Positions 29,250 through 37,483 of a stretch of DNA of 64,000 nt are shown here, in pieces. Origin of the DNA: Hyalangium ruber (GTDB lineage Bacteria; Myxococcota; Myxococcia; Myxococcales; Myxococcaceae); NCBI RefSeq assembly GCF_034259325.1, contig NZ_JAXIVS010000016.1:62001-126000 (forward strand). The letters are read 5' to 3'. The notes beneath the pieces are model-generated. The model saw nothing but the letters and a program-made list of their open reading frames with translations. It ran no database searches and was not told the DNA's origin. Every line of letters starts with the position of its first letter. Positions within the stretch are counted from its first letter, which is position 1. Position numbers and translations under genes: made by a program.

Positions 29250-29342
29250 AATCTCACCCCGGTTAGCGACTCATGGCGTTTTCCATCATGTGCGGATTCC
29301 TACACTCACACAAGTAGAAATCTACTGCCACGCTGAAATCCC

Positions 29343-29377
29343 GTGCTGGGTCCACGACTTTGGTCCACACCCAGCAC
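29343..29377. other. perfect 9-bp inverted repeat in the glmU/ggt intergenic region
   Basis: GTGCTGGGT (29343-29351) and ACCCAGCAC (29369-29377) are perfect reverse complements around a 17-nt spacer. It lies between two divergent promoters (the glmU side and the gamma-glutamyltransferase side) and could be an RNA hairpin or a protein-binding site. Confidence 0.4.
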
Positions 29378-29501
29378 TGGGCTCGGGGATACTGACGCAC
29401 CGAATCCCCCCCGAACGGCGGCGGCAAGGAGCCTGAATCCCGGCCGCGGTTCAAGAGGTTCGAAGCAAAGTGCCGAATGTCCAGCATTGGGTGCCCAGGG
29501 A

Positions 29502-29519
29502 GTGTTGGCGAGCCAACAC
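29502..29519 (+). promoter_or_regulatory. 8-2-8 palindrome upstream of the gamma-glutamyltransferase gene
   Basis: GTGTTGGC-GA-GCCAACAC is a perfect palindrome ending 20 bp before the GTG start and 7 bp before the GAGGAG ribosome site. The 2-bp centre is too short for an RNA loop at full pairing, so a dimeric repressor operator is the more likely reading. Confidence 0.45.
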
Positions 29520-29539
29520 AACCAGTGAGGAGCAACGTC

Positions 29540-31288
29540 GTGTCCAGGCGGTCTGTCTCTAACGCGGCGCATTACGCCGTGCAAGTGGTGGTGTCGGTGG
29601 TGGTGCTGGTGGCGGCCTCGGCGCACGCGGGGCGGCCGTACCGGGGCGGCGCGGTGGCCTCGGCGCACCCGATGGCGAGCGCGGCGGCGCTGAAGATGTT
29701 GGAGCAGGGAGGCAACGCCACGGATGCGGCGGTGGCGGCGGCCTTCACACTGGCGGTGGTAGGGCCGTATCACTCAGGGTTGGGCGGCGGCGGGTTCGCG
29801 CTGGTGCATGAGGCGAAGACGGGAGAGACGCGGGTGCTGGACTTCCGCGAGGTGGCTCCGAAGGCGGCCACGCGGGACATGTACGTGAAGGACGGACAGG
29901 TGGTGCCGGGGCTGTCCACGGACGGGGCGCTGAGCGTGGCGGTGCCGGGCGCGGTGGCGGGCTACCTGGAGCTGCTGCAGAAGCACGGGAAGCTGAAGCC
30001 GGCCGTGGTGATGGCACCGGCCATCGAGGCGGCGCGCAAGGGCTTCTGGGTGACGCCGAAGTACCATCAGATGGCCACGGACCGGCTGGCGTGCCTGCGC
30101 AAGGATCCGGAGGCCTCGCGCCTGTTGCTGGTGAAGAACTCGGAGGGGGTGCCGGACGCACCGCCCATCGGCCATGTGCTCCGGCAGCCGGAGCTGGCGC
30201 GCACGCTCACGCAGCTGAGCCAGCGCGGCGCGAAGGCCTTCTACGCGGGCCCCATCGCCCAGGCGATGGTGGACACGGTGAAGGCCGGCGGAGGCATCCT
30301 CACGCTGGAGGACCTGAAGGACTACAAGACGCGCAGCCACCAGCCGCTGGAGGGCAGCTACCGCGGCCACCGCATCCTCACCATGCCACCGCCGAGCGCG
30401 GGAGGAATCACCGTGGTGCAGGTGCTGGCGGCGATGGAGAAGCTGCTTCCTCAGATGAGCTTCCGCGACCCGGAGGCGCTGCACCTGTACGCGGAGGTGC
30501 TGCGGCGGGTGTACGTGGACCGGGTGAAGTACCTGGGAGACCCGGCGTTCGTGAAGATTCCGCTCGAGCGGCTACTGTCGCCTGGCTACATCGCGGACCT
30601 GGCGGGCAGCATCGATCCGAAGAAGGCGACGCCGAGCGCGTCCCTGCTGCCGCTGAAGGAGAGCGTACCGTCCAGCACGCCGCCACGAGAGCCGAAGAAC
30701 ACCACGCACATCTCGGTCATCGACAAGGACGGCAACGCCGTGGCGCTGACGACGACGTTGAACTACGCGTTCGGCTCATGCGTGGTGGCCAAAGGCGTGG
30801 GGGTGCTGCTCAATGATGAGATGGATGACTTCTCGGTGCAGCCGGGGGTGCCCAACGTCTTCGGGCTGGTGACAGGCGATGGTAACGCCATCCAGCCGGG
30901 CAAGGTGCCGCTGTCGTCGATGTCTCCGACGCTGGTGTTCGCCAAGGAGGACCCGAAGCGGGTGATGCTGTCGGTGGGCAGCCCGGGAGGCCCGTCGATT
31001 TCGACCACGGTCATCCAGACGATCTCCAACATGGTGGACGGAGGGATGAACGTGGCGCAGGCGGTGGGCGAGGGCCGACTGCACCACCAGTACCTGCCGG
31101 ACGAGCTGTGGGTGGACCAGTTCGGCGCGGAGCCGGCGACGCTGTCGGCGCTGGAGGCCAAGGGCCACAAGCTCCGGCGGCTGATCGTGTGGGGCGACGC
31201 GGAGGCGGTACACAGCGACCCGAAGACGAACCTGCGCTACTCGGCGAGTGATCCTCGCAACGAGGGCATGGCCCTGGGTCAGGACTGA
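29540..31288 (+). CDS. ggt: gamma-glutamyltransferase, exported
   Basis: A 582-residue precursor. The GTG at 29540 is chosen because GAGGAG precedes it and a signal peptide follows (AVQVVVSVVVLVAASAHA); an upstream in-frame ATG at 29477 lacks support. The large-subunit start PYRGGAVASAHPMASAAAL and the GLGGGGFALVHE block are typical. Autocleavage should occur before Thr388 in NTTHISVIDKDGNAVALTTT, which becomes the catalytic N-terminal Thr of the small subunit. The GSPGG motif is also present. The enzyme hydrolyses or transfers the gamma-glutamyl group of glutathione and related peptides in the periplasm. Seven bases separate it from the TatD-like gene. Confidence 0.94.
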   Translation: MSRRSVSNAAHYAVQVVVSVVVLVAASAHAGRPYRGGAVASAHPMASAAALKMLEQGGNATDAAVAAAFTLAVVGPYHSGLGGGGFALVHEAKTGETRVLDFREVAPKAATRDMYVKDGQVVPGLSTDGALSVAVPGAVAGYLELLQKHGKLKPAVVMAPAIEAARKGFWVTPKYHQMATDRLACLRKDPEASRLLLVKNSEGVPDAPPIGHVLRQPELARTLTQLSQRGAKAFYAGPIAQAMVDTVKAGGGILTLEDLKDYKTRSHQPLEGSYRGHRILTMPPPSAGGITVVQVLAAMEKLLPQMSFRDPEALHLYAEVLRRVYVDRVKYLGDPAFVKIPLERLLSPGYIADLAGSIDPKKATPSASLLPLKESVPSSTPPREPKNTTHISVIDKDGNAVALTTTLNYAFGSCVVAKGVGVLLNDEMDDFSVQPGVPNVFGLVTGDGNAIQPGKVPLSSMSPTLVFAKEDPKRVMLSVGSPGGPSISTTVIQTISNMVDGGMNVAQAVGEGRLHHQYLPDELWVDQFGAEPATLSALEAKGHKLRRLIVWGDAEAVHSDPKTNLRYSASDPRNEGMALGQD

Positions 31289-31295
31289 GGACGCC

Positions 31296-32078
31296 GTGCC
31301 CGAGCTGCTCCCCCTCTTCGACGCGCACCTGCACCCCGAGTCCCTGAGCGATCAGGACCTCGAGTCGATGCGCTTCTTCGGGGTGGAGCGGGCGCTGGTG
31401 GTGGCCCACCACTTCGCGGAGCCGACGCCCAAGGCGCTGCGGCAGCACTTCGATGATCTGGTGGGCCGGCAGCTCCCAAGGCTGGAGCGGTTGGGCATCC
31501 GCGCGTACGCGGCGCTCGGGGTACACCCACGCTGCATCCCCCGACGCGGGTTGTCCGAGGTGCTCTCCAGCCTGCCGGATTACTTCCAGGGCGGGCGCGT
31601 GGTGGCGCTGGGCGAGACGGGGCTGCACTCGGGAGGCGAGGAGGAGGAGGAAGCCTTCCTGGAGCAGCTCGCGCTGGCGCGGCGGCTGAAGCTGCGGGTG
31701 GTGGTGCATACGCCCACGCGGGACAAGGAGCGCCACACCCGGCGCATCCTCGTGCTGCTGCGCACCTCGGGGGTGCTGCCCTCGCGGGTGCTGGTGGACC
31801 ACGCCACGGGCCGGACGGTGAGCGCCATCCTTGGTTGTGGCCACTGGGCGGGGCTGACGCTGCACCCGGAGGCGCTGAAGGCCGAGCGCGCGGTGGCGCT
31901 GGTGCGCAAGCTTGGCAGCGAGCGGCTGTTGCTCAACTCGGACGCGGGCGATGGAGCCGGAGACATCCTCGGACTGGCGCGCCTGGCCCGCCTGCTGGTG
32001 AAGGCCAACCTCTCCGAGCGGGTGGTGCGGCGCGTCGCCTACGAGAACGCCGAGCGCTTCTTCCAGCTCAAGGACTGA
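31296..32078 (+). CDS. TatD-like metal-dependent hydrolase
   Basis: A 260-residue TIM-barrel hydrolase. The GTG at 31296 follows the ggt stop by seven bases and is preceded by GAGG. Metal-binding motifs are FDAHLHPE near the start, ALGVHPRC, ALGETGLHS, VVHTP and LLNSDAG. The pattern is close to TatD/YcfH DNases but with variations (LLNSDAG instead of ETDxP), so nuclease activity is only one option. Organisation suggests co-transcription with gamma-glutamyltransferase, though no shared pathway is evident. It is probably cytoplasmic (no signal peptide). Confidence 0.85.
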   Translation: MPELLPLFDAHLHPESLSDQDLESMRFFGVERALVVAHHFAEPTPKALRQHFDDLVGRQLPRLERLGIRAYAALGVHPRCIPRRGLSEVLSSLPDYFQGGRVVALGETGLHSGGEEEEEAFLEQLALARRLKLRVVVHTPTRDKERHTRRILVLLRTSGVLPSRVLVDHATGRTVSAILGCGHWAGLTLHPEALKAERAVALVRKLGSERLLLNSDAGDGAGDILGLARLARLLVKANLSERVVRRVAYENAERFFQLKD

Positions 32079-32155
32079 CTTCCCTCCCTGGGAATGCTCT
32101 CCTGGGCGGCGAGTTGAAGAAGGCTGTCTCCATTTCACTGGAGGGGAATACCCCC

Positions 32156-34219
32156 GTGCGTCGTCTCACACTCGCTCTCGTGGCTGCCTCTGCGCTCGCA
32201 GGGTGCGCCAGCTCCACCGCCAACGCTCCGGCGCCCCAGGCCGCCGCTCAGGCATCGCCCTCCCCCGCGGCGCCGGCGCCGCTCGGGGTGGACGCGGCGC
32301 GTCACCTCACGGGCACCGTGGCCCAGTTCCAGGAGTCCTGTCGCCAGGACATCCAGAAGGCCCAGGAGGGCTTTGCCCGCTTCAAGGCCCTGCCCGCGCC
32401 TCGGGACACCGCCGTGGCCCTGGGCCTCTATGACGATGCCAGCGCCCTGCTCGCGGACACCGCCGGACGCTCGGCCATCGCCACGAACTCGCACCCGGAC
32501 GAGGCCCTGCGCAGGGCCGCCGAGGACTGCGAGCAGCAGGTCGCCAAGGTCCAGGCGGAGATCGACCTGGACCGAGGCGTCTACGACGTCCTCGCCAGCC
32601 TGGACTTGAACGGTCAGGACGAGGCGACGCGGCACTACGTCACAAATGAGTTGAAGGCCTTCCGCCGAGGCGGCGTGGACCGCGACGAGGCCACGCGCGC
32701 GAAGCTCAAGGCGCTCAACGACGAGCTCATCAAGCTCGGCCAGGAGTTCGGCCGCAACATCCGCGAGGACGTGCGCTCCGTGGAGTTCGACCCGAAGGAG
32801 CTCGCGGGCCTGCCCGAGGACTACGTGCGCGCCCACCCCGCCGGGACCAACGGCAAGGTGCGCATCACCACCGACACCCCGGACTACCTGCCCTTCCAGA
32901 CGTACGCCAAGAGCGCCAAGGCCCGCGAGGCCCTCTGGCGCGCCTTCCGCAAGCGCGGCCACCCGAAGAACCTGGACACCCTCTCGCGCCTCATCGCCAA
33001 GCGCCATGAGATCGCCACGCTGCTGGGCTACCCCAGCTGGGCCTCCTTCATCACCGAGGACAAGATGATCCGCAGCGACAAGGCCGCCGCGGAATTCATC
33101 GAGAAGATCACCACCGCCTCGGCCGCCCGCGCCAAGAGCGACTACGACGCGCTGCTCGCGCGCAAGCGCAAGGACGAGCCCAAGGCCACCGTCGTCAACC
33201 CCTGGGACCAGGCGTACCTGGAGGACCGGGTGCGCGCCGAGCAGTACAGCTTCGACTCGCAGGCGGTGCGCCCCTACTTCGAATACACGCGCGTGCGGCA
33301 GGGCGTGCTCGACATCACCTCGCGCATGTTCGGCATCACCTACAAGCCCCTGCCGGACGCCCAGGTGTGGCACCCGGACATCGAGGCCTATGACGTCTAC
33401 GAGGGCAGCAAGCTCCTGGGCCGCATCTACCTGGACATGCACCCGCGCGCCGACAAGTACAAGCACGCGGCGCAGTGGGACCTGGCCAGCGGCAAGGCCG
33501 GCAAGACGCTCCCCGAGGGCGTGCTGATGTGCAACTTCCCCAAGCCCGGCGCCGAGCCGGCCCTCATGCAGCACAGCGACGTGGAGACCTTCTTCCACGA
33601 GTTCGGCCACCTGCTGCACCACATCCTCGGCGGCCACACGCGCTGGGCGGGCGTGTCCGGCACCCGCACCGAGCACGACTTCGTCGAGGCCCCCTCGCAG
33701 ATGCTCGAGGAGTGGGCCTGGGCGCCCGAGTCGCTCCAGACGTTCGCCAGGCACCACCAGTCCAACGCGCCGCTGCCCACCGAGACCATCGCCCGCATGA
33801 AGCGCGCCGATGAGCTCGGCAAGGGCCTGTGGGTGCGCCAGCAGATGTTCTACGCGGCCACCAGCCTGCGCTTCTACAACCGCGACCCCAAGGGCCTGGA
33901 CACCACCGCCACCATCCAGGAGCTGCAGGAGCGCTACACCCCCTTCAAGTACGCCCCGGATACCTACTTCCACCTGTCCTTCGGCCACCTCGATGGGTAC
34001 TCGGCCGTCTACTACACCTACATGTGGTCGCTGGTCATCGCGAAGGACCTCTTCACGCCCTTCCAGACCGAGGGGCTGATGAACCCCGCCCCCGCCCTGC
34101 GCTACCGCCGCGCCGTGCTCGAGCCGGGCGGAGCCAAGGATGCGGCCGTGCTGGTGAAGGACTTCCTCGGCCGCGACTACGGCTTCGAGGCCTACGAGCG
34201 CTGGCTCAACGGCACCTGA
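32156..34219 (+). CDS. M3-family oligopeptidase lipoprotein
   Basis: A 687-residue zinc metallopeptidase of the thimet oligopeptidase/Dcp family. The GTG at 32156 has GGAGGGG upstream and starts a lipoprotein signal ending in SALAGC, followed by an Ala/Pro-rich linker; most M3 enzymes are cytoplasmic, so surface or periplasmic anchoring is unusual. The catalytic motif HEFGH (His481, His485) lies in ETFFHEFGHLLHHILG, with the third ligand in VEAPSQMLEEW. A C-terminal substrate-binding region (DGYSAVYYTYMWSLVIAKD) completes the fold. It should degrade short peptides; together with the M13 peptidase and gamma-glutamyltransferase it adds to an exported peptide-degrading set. A terminator follows. 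Confidence 0.94.
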   Translation: MRRLTLALVAASALAGCASSTANAPAPQAAAQASPSPAAPAPLGVDAARHLTGTVAQFQESCRQDIQKAQEGFARFKALPAPRDTAVALGLYDDASALLADTAGRSAIATNSHPDEALRRAAEDCEQQVAKVQAEIDLDRGVYDVLASLDLNGQDEATRHYVTNELKAFRRGGVDRDEATRAKLKALNDELIKLGQEFGRNIREDVRSVEFDPKELAGLPEDYVRAHPAGTNGKVRITTDTPDYLPFQTYAKSAKAREALWRAFRKRGHPKNLDTLSRLIAKRHEIATLLGYPSWASFITEDKMIRSDKAAAEFIEKITTASAARAKSDYDALLARKRKDEPKATVVNPWDQAYLEDRVRAEQYSFDSQAVRPYFEYTRVRQGVLDITSRMFGITYKPLPDAQVWHPDIEAYDVYEGSKLLGRIYLDMHPRADKYKHAAQWDLASGKAGKTLPEGVLMCNFPKPGAEPALMQHSDVETFFHEFGHLLHHILGGHTRWAGVSGTRTEHDFVEAPSQMLEEWAWAPESLQTFARHHQSNAPLPTETIARMKRADELGKGLWVRQQMFYAATSLRFYNRDPKGLDTTATIQELQERYTPFKYAPDTYFHLSFGHLDGYSAVYYTYMWSLVIAKDLFTPFQTEGLMNPAPALRYRRAVLEPGGAKDAAVLVKDFLGRDYGFEAYERWLNGT

Positions 34220-34249
34220 GCGCCGGAACGCATCGCGTCGTAAAAAAGC

Positions 34250-34281
34250 CGGGCCCCGTGCCAGTCAAGGCGCGGGGCCCG
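34250..34281. terminator. bidirectional terminator between the M3 gene and a convergent small gene
   Basis: CGGGCCCCGTGCC (34250-34262) pairs with GGCGCGGGGCCCG (34269-34281) with one G-U pair. AAAAAA lies just to the left, giving a U-run for leftward transcripts. Confidence 0.75.
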
Positions 34282-34329
34282 TGTGCTGTTAAGCGGTGAA
34301 CATCGAGCCGCCCGAGGGCGGCCCCACGC

Positions 34330-34602
34330 TCAGTGAACGGCGATCTCGACCCGCTCGGGCTGGACCGTGACGTCCTGCGAGTCCGGATCCATGCGCACCT
34401 GCACGGGGATGCCCTGCTGCCGGTACTGGGCCAACGAATCCGCCACGTTGTCCAGCATGCGCTGGTAGCGCTCCTCGAGCTCCACCGCGATCAGCATCAT
34501 CGTCTCGCCGGCGTCGTCCACGCCCGGCCGGTACACCCGGCACCGCTGGAACCGCGCCCAGCGACCGTTCTCCATCTTTACAAGCTCGCCGTCGTAAGCC
34601 AT
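34330..34602 (-). CDS. 90-residue hypothetical protein
   Basis: Starts at the ATG at 34602 (MAYDGELVKMENGRWARF), preceded by GGGGGG; an in-frame ATG 17 codons upstream is less likely. It has a short beta-rich start, a helical middle (LIAVELEERYQRMLDNVADS) and a beta end (VQVRMDPDSQDVTVQPERVE). It has no signal peptide or membrane segment and is probably a small cytoplasmic protein. No family was recognised. Codon use matches the neighbours, and it has terminators or hairpins on both sides. Confidence 0.7.
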   Translation of the reverse strand: MAYDGELVKMENGRWARFQRCRVYRPGVDDAGETMMLIAVELEERYQRMLDNVADSLAQYRQQGIPVQVRMDPDSQDVTVQPERVEIAVH

Positions 34603-34910
34603 CGCGCAGCCCCCCAAGGGAAAGTGGGAATGATGTTGGAGCACTCTAAACACGAATTAACTCCGCGTCATCCCCCCCCTTGAAAATTCGTCAAAGGCCT
34701 GGAGTTTCCGTTGGTTAATGGATGCTTCGATCGGTTTTCGGTACAAGTCCCAGGGGTGCGGGGTCCATTTTGTAAATTTGCCGACCTGTAAACCTGTTGA
34801 TGGTTGACCCTCCGCGTCAACCGCTCTGCCAGCCGATCAGGGGCTCTGCCTCCCGGTCCGAGGGCCTGCGGCTGGCACCAGGGCGAGGCATCCCTTAGAT
34901 TGAGCGGGCT
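34603..34910. other. 308-bp AT-richer intergenic region with a hairpin
   Basis: Less GC-rich than its surroundings. A perfect 7-bp hairpin lies at 34802-34822 (GGTTGAC, 7-nt loop, GTCAACC). The minus strand around it reads GGCAGAGCGGTTGACGC, which resembles the D-arm of a class II tRNA, but no anticodon arm or acceptor pairing could be drawn. It may contain an old tRNA or integration-site remnant, or just promoters for the two flanking genes. Confidence 0.4.
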
Positions 34911-35141
34911 ATGAAGTTGCCACTGCTGTTCCGGCGCGACAGGAGCATCCTCAAGCGGCCGGACGCCCAGGATCAGGTGGAGAAGGTGCTCGCCGAGTCC
35001 CTGCGCACCATGGGCCAGATCTGCGCCAAGGTGGCGGACCTCATCGAGGCCCAGCGCCTGGAGCGCCAAGGCTATTCGCAGCAGCAGGACTTCCTGCGCC
35101 GCGTCGACCAGGAGAAGGGGCCTGGCCCCAAGAAGGAGTAG
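34911..35141 (+). CDS. 76-residue hypothetical helical protein
   Basis: An ORF starting with ATG at 34911 (MKLPLLFRRDRSILKRPDAQ), 13 bp before the amidohydrolase gene. It is almost fully helical (QVEKVLAESLRTMGQICAKV, DLIEAQRLERQG) and highly charged, ending in Lys-Pro-rich PGPKKE. It has no signal peptide. Possibly a coiled-coil adaptor; no family was recognised. The upstream ribosome site is weak (GAGCGGG). Codon use is typical for the window. Confidence 0.6.
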   Translation: MKLPLLFRRDRSILKRPDAQDQVEKVLAESLRTMGQICAKVADLIEAQRLERQGYSQQQDFLRRVDQEKGPGPKKE

Positions 35142-35154
35142 CCTCCCCTTCCGT

Positions 35155-36090
35155 ATGGCCTCCCATGAAGCCCAGGGGTGTCTCGGCGCCGCCTCCGTTT
35201 GGCTGGACCCCAGCCGCTCGCTGCCACTGACCGCGCTCCAGGATGAAGAGGGGCCCAGACTGCCTGCGGGGCTCCCCCCGGTGGTGGATGCCCACGTCCA
35301 CCTGTTCCCGGACGGCGTCTTCGAGGCCATCTGGCGCTGGTTCGAGCAGTACGGCTGGCCCATCCGCTACAAGCTCCACACCCCCGAGGTGCTGGCCTTC
35401 CTGCTGTCGCGCGGGGTGAGCCGGGTGGTGGCGCTGGCCTACTCCCACAAGCCCGGCATGGCGCGGCTCCTCAACACCTACATGGCCGAGGTGATGCACG
35501 CCGAGCCGCGCGTGCTGGGGCTGGCCACCGTGCTCCCCGGAGAGGAGGGGGCTCCCGCCATCCTGGCCGAGGCCTTCGCCGCGGGGCTCAAGGGCGTGAA
35601 GCTGCACTGCCACGTCCAGTGCTTCGCCCCGGATGCGCCCGAGCTCCACGAGGTGTACGCCGCCTGTGCCCAGGCGGGGCGCCCCCTGGTCATGCACGCC
35701 GGCCGCGAGCCCGCGAGCCCTCATTATAAGTGCGATCCTCACGCCCTCTGCTCGGCGGAGCGGGTGGAGCGGGTGCTGCGGGACCACCCCACCCTGAAGC
35801 TGTGCGTGCCCCACATGGGGGCCGACGAGTTCGACGCCTACGCGCGCCTGCTGGAGCGCTACGACACGCTCTGGCTGGACACCACCATGGCGATGGCGGA
35901 CTACTTCCCCATCTCCCTGCCCCGTCGAGCCCTGGAGGTGCGCCCCGAGCGCATCCTCTATGGAACGGACTTCCCCAACCTGCCCTACGCGTGGGATCGC
36001 GAGCTCAAGCAGCTCTTGGGGCTGCGGCTGGGAGACGCGGTGGAGGCGGGGCTGCTGGGGCAGAACGCGCTGCGTCTTTTCGGAGGGTGA
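35155..36090 (+). CDS. amidohydrolase-superfamily protein (Amidohydro_2 type)
   Basis: A 311-residue TIM-barrel hydrolase. Motifs in order: VVDAHVHLFPDG (metal-binding H-x-H), KGVKLHCHVQ, LVMHAGREP, CVPHMGADEF and the C-terminal LYGTDFPNLPY with the catalytic Asp. This set fits amidohydrolase-related enzymes (PF04909), which include decarboxylases and lactonases as well as amidohydrolases, so the reaction is open. An N-terminal 40-residue extension precedes the barrel. It has no signal peptide. It sits 13 bp after a small helical ORF. Confidence 0.87.
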   Translation: MASHEAQGCLGAASVWLDPSRSLPLTALQDEEGPRLPAGLPPVVDAHVHLFPDGVFEAIWRWFEQYGWPIRYKLHTPEVLAFLLSRGVSRVVALAYSHKPGMARLLNTYMAEVMHAEPRVLGLATVLPGEEGAPAILAEAFAAGLKGVKLHCHVQCFAPDAPELHEVYAACAQAGRPLVMHAGREPASPHYKCDPHALCSAERVERVLRDHPTLKLCVPHMGADEFDAYARLLERYDTLWLDTTMAMADYFPISLPRRALEVRPERILYGTDFPNLPYAWDRELKQLLGLRLGDAVEAGLLGQNALRLFGG

Positions 36091-36228
36091 AGTCGAGGCG
36101 GTGGCTCACTTGCTGAGCAAGAAGGTGTTGAAAAATGGATCCCCCCCTTCCGCAAAGCGGGAATCGATCCCATCTTTGCGTCCATAGAAGCACACCACCC
36201 CCGCAGCTTGTCGCACCGAGGCCCCGCC

Positions 36229-36606
36229 ATGTCGCAAATCCTGGTCGTTGACGACGACGCGAGCCACCGCACGCTCATCTGCGATGCCCTCGAGGAAATG
36301 GGCTACGCCACCGTCGAGGCGGCCAACGGCCGCGAGGCTCTGGACTTCCTCGAAGAGGACATGCCCAGCGCGGTGCTGTTGGACCTGCGCATGCCCGTCA
36401 TGAGCGGCTGGGGGCTGCTGGACGCGCTCAAGAAGATGCCCCGGGCGCGCGGGCTGCCCATCATCATCATCTCCGGCTACGGCTTCGAGTGGGAGGCGGA
36501 GCTGGTCGGCGCCGCCGGTTACATCTCCAAGCCGGTGGACCTGGACAAGGTGCGCATGACGGTGCAGCAGATCGTCGGCCCGCCCGAGATGCCCCTGATG
36601 CACTGA
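36229..36606 (+). CDS. single-domain response regulator
   Basis: A 125-residue receiver domain only. The ATG at 36229 (MSQILVVDDDASHRTL) is chosen over an upstream TTG because it has GAGG at a proper distance and begins at the usual receiver start. The phosphoacceptor Asp is in AVLLDLRMPVMSG, with the acidic pair in VVDDD, the conserved Ser in IIISGYG and the Lys in ISKPVDLDK. With no output domain it should act by phosphorelay or protein binding. The partner kinase is not in the window. A 58-bp gap precedes the ABC transporter genes. Confidence 0.93.
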   Translation: MSQILVVDDDASHRTLICDALEEMGYATVEAANGREALDFLEEDMPSAVLLDLRMPVMSGWGLLDALKKMPRARGLPIIIISGYGFEWEAELVGAAGYISKPVDLDKVRMTVQQIVGPPEMPLMH

Positions 36607-36664
36607 CGTCGGTCGGAGGGGGGATTGTCGGCGGGGGCTCGGTCGTCCGAGACTGGGGCCCTCC

Positions 36665-37483
36665 ATGTCGCTCCCCTCTTCTGATTTGGCTGTCGACGCC
36701 CGCGGGCTCGTCAAGCGCTTCGGCAGCTTCACCGCGCTCAACGGCCTGGACCTGCAGATTCCCCGAGGCGCCTTCTACGCCTACCTGGGCCCCAACGGCG
36801 CCGGGAAGTCCACCTCCCTCGCGCTGCTCACGGGCGTGTATGGCCCGGACGCCGGCTCCATCCAGCTCCTGGGCATGGACGCGGTCCGCCAGCCGCTGGA
36901 GATCAAACGCCGCATCGGCATGGTGCCCGAGGAGCTGAGCCTCTTCGAGCGGCTCACCGGCCGGCAGTACCTCACCTTCTGTGGCCGCATGTTCGGCCTG
37001 AGCGGAGATGAGGCCGCCGCGCGCGCCGCCGAGCTGCTGGAGCTCACCGAGCTGACCTACAAGGCCGGCTCTCTGGTCGCCGAGTACTCCAAGGGCATGC
37101 GGCGGCGGCTGGCCATCGCCGCGGCGCTGATTCACGCCCCGGAGCTCATCTTCCTGGACGAGCCCTTCGAGGGCATCGACGTGCTCGCCGCCGGCGTCAT
37201 CCGCGAGCTGCTGCGGGAGCTGAGCCGGCGCGGCGTCACGCTGCTGCTCACCACGCACGTGCTGGAGATCGCCGACCGGCTGGCCACCCACGCCGGCATC
37301 ATCCGGGGCGGGCGGATGCTGGACCAGGGCACGGTGCCGGAGCTGATGAACCGCCACGGCGTGTCCTCGCTGGAGGCCGTCTTCGAGAAGCTCATCTCCG
37401 TGCCGGCGGCCCGCAACGCGCGCCTGTCCTTCTATGGGGATGCGCCCGCCCCCGTGGTGCCGCTGCGCCGGGAGTCCGCGTGA
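36665..37483 (+). CDS. ABC transporter ATP-binding protein
   Basis: A 272-residue ATPase with Walker A GPNGAGKST, the signature EYSKGMRRRLAIAAAL, Walker B LIFLDEPFEGID and the switch His in LLTTHVLE. The order and the short size fit an exporter of the CcmA/DrrA/NatA class. The last 60 residues after the switch are a C-terminal extension. It overlaps the permease gene by four bases (GTGA), so the two form a transporter of the ABC-2 style. The substrate is unknown. Confidence 0.94.
   Translation: MSLPSSDLAVDARGLVKRFGSFTALNGLDLQIPRGAFYAYLGPNGAGKSTSLALLTGVYGPDAGSIQLLGMDAVRQPLEIKRRIGMVPEELSLFERLTGRQYLTFCGRMFGLSGDEAAARAAELLELTELTYKAGSLVAEYSKGMRRRLAIAAALIHAPELIFLDEPFEGIDVLAAGVIRELLRELSRRGVTLLLTTHVLEIADRLATHAGIIRGGRMLDQGTVPELMNRHGVSSLEAVFEKLISVPAARNARLSFYGDAPAPVVPLRRESA

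Noticed and set aside
34790-34860. A possible class II tRNA on the minus strand
   Set aside because: Only a D-arm-like stretch is present; no anticodon arm, TpsiC arm or acceptor pairing could be built.
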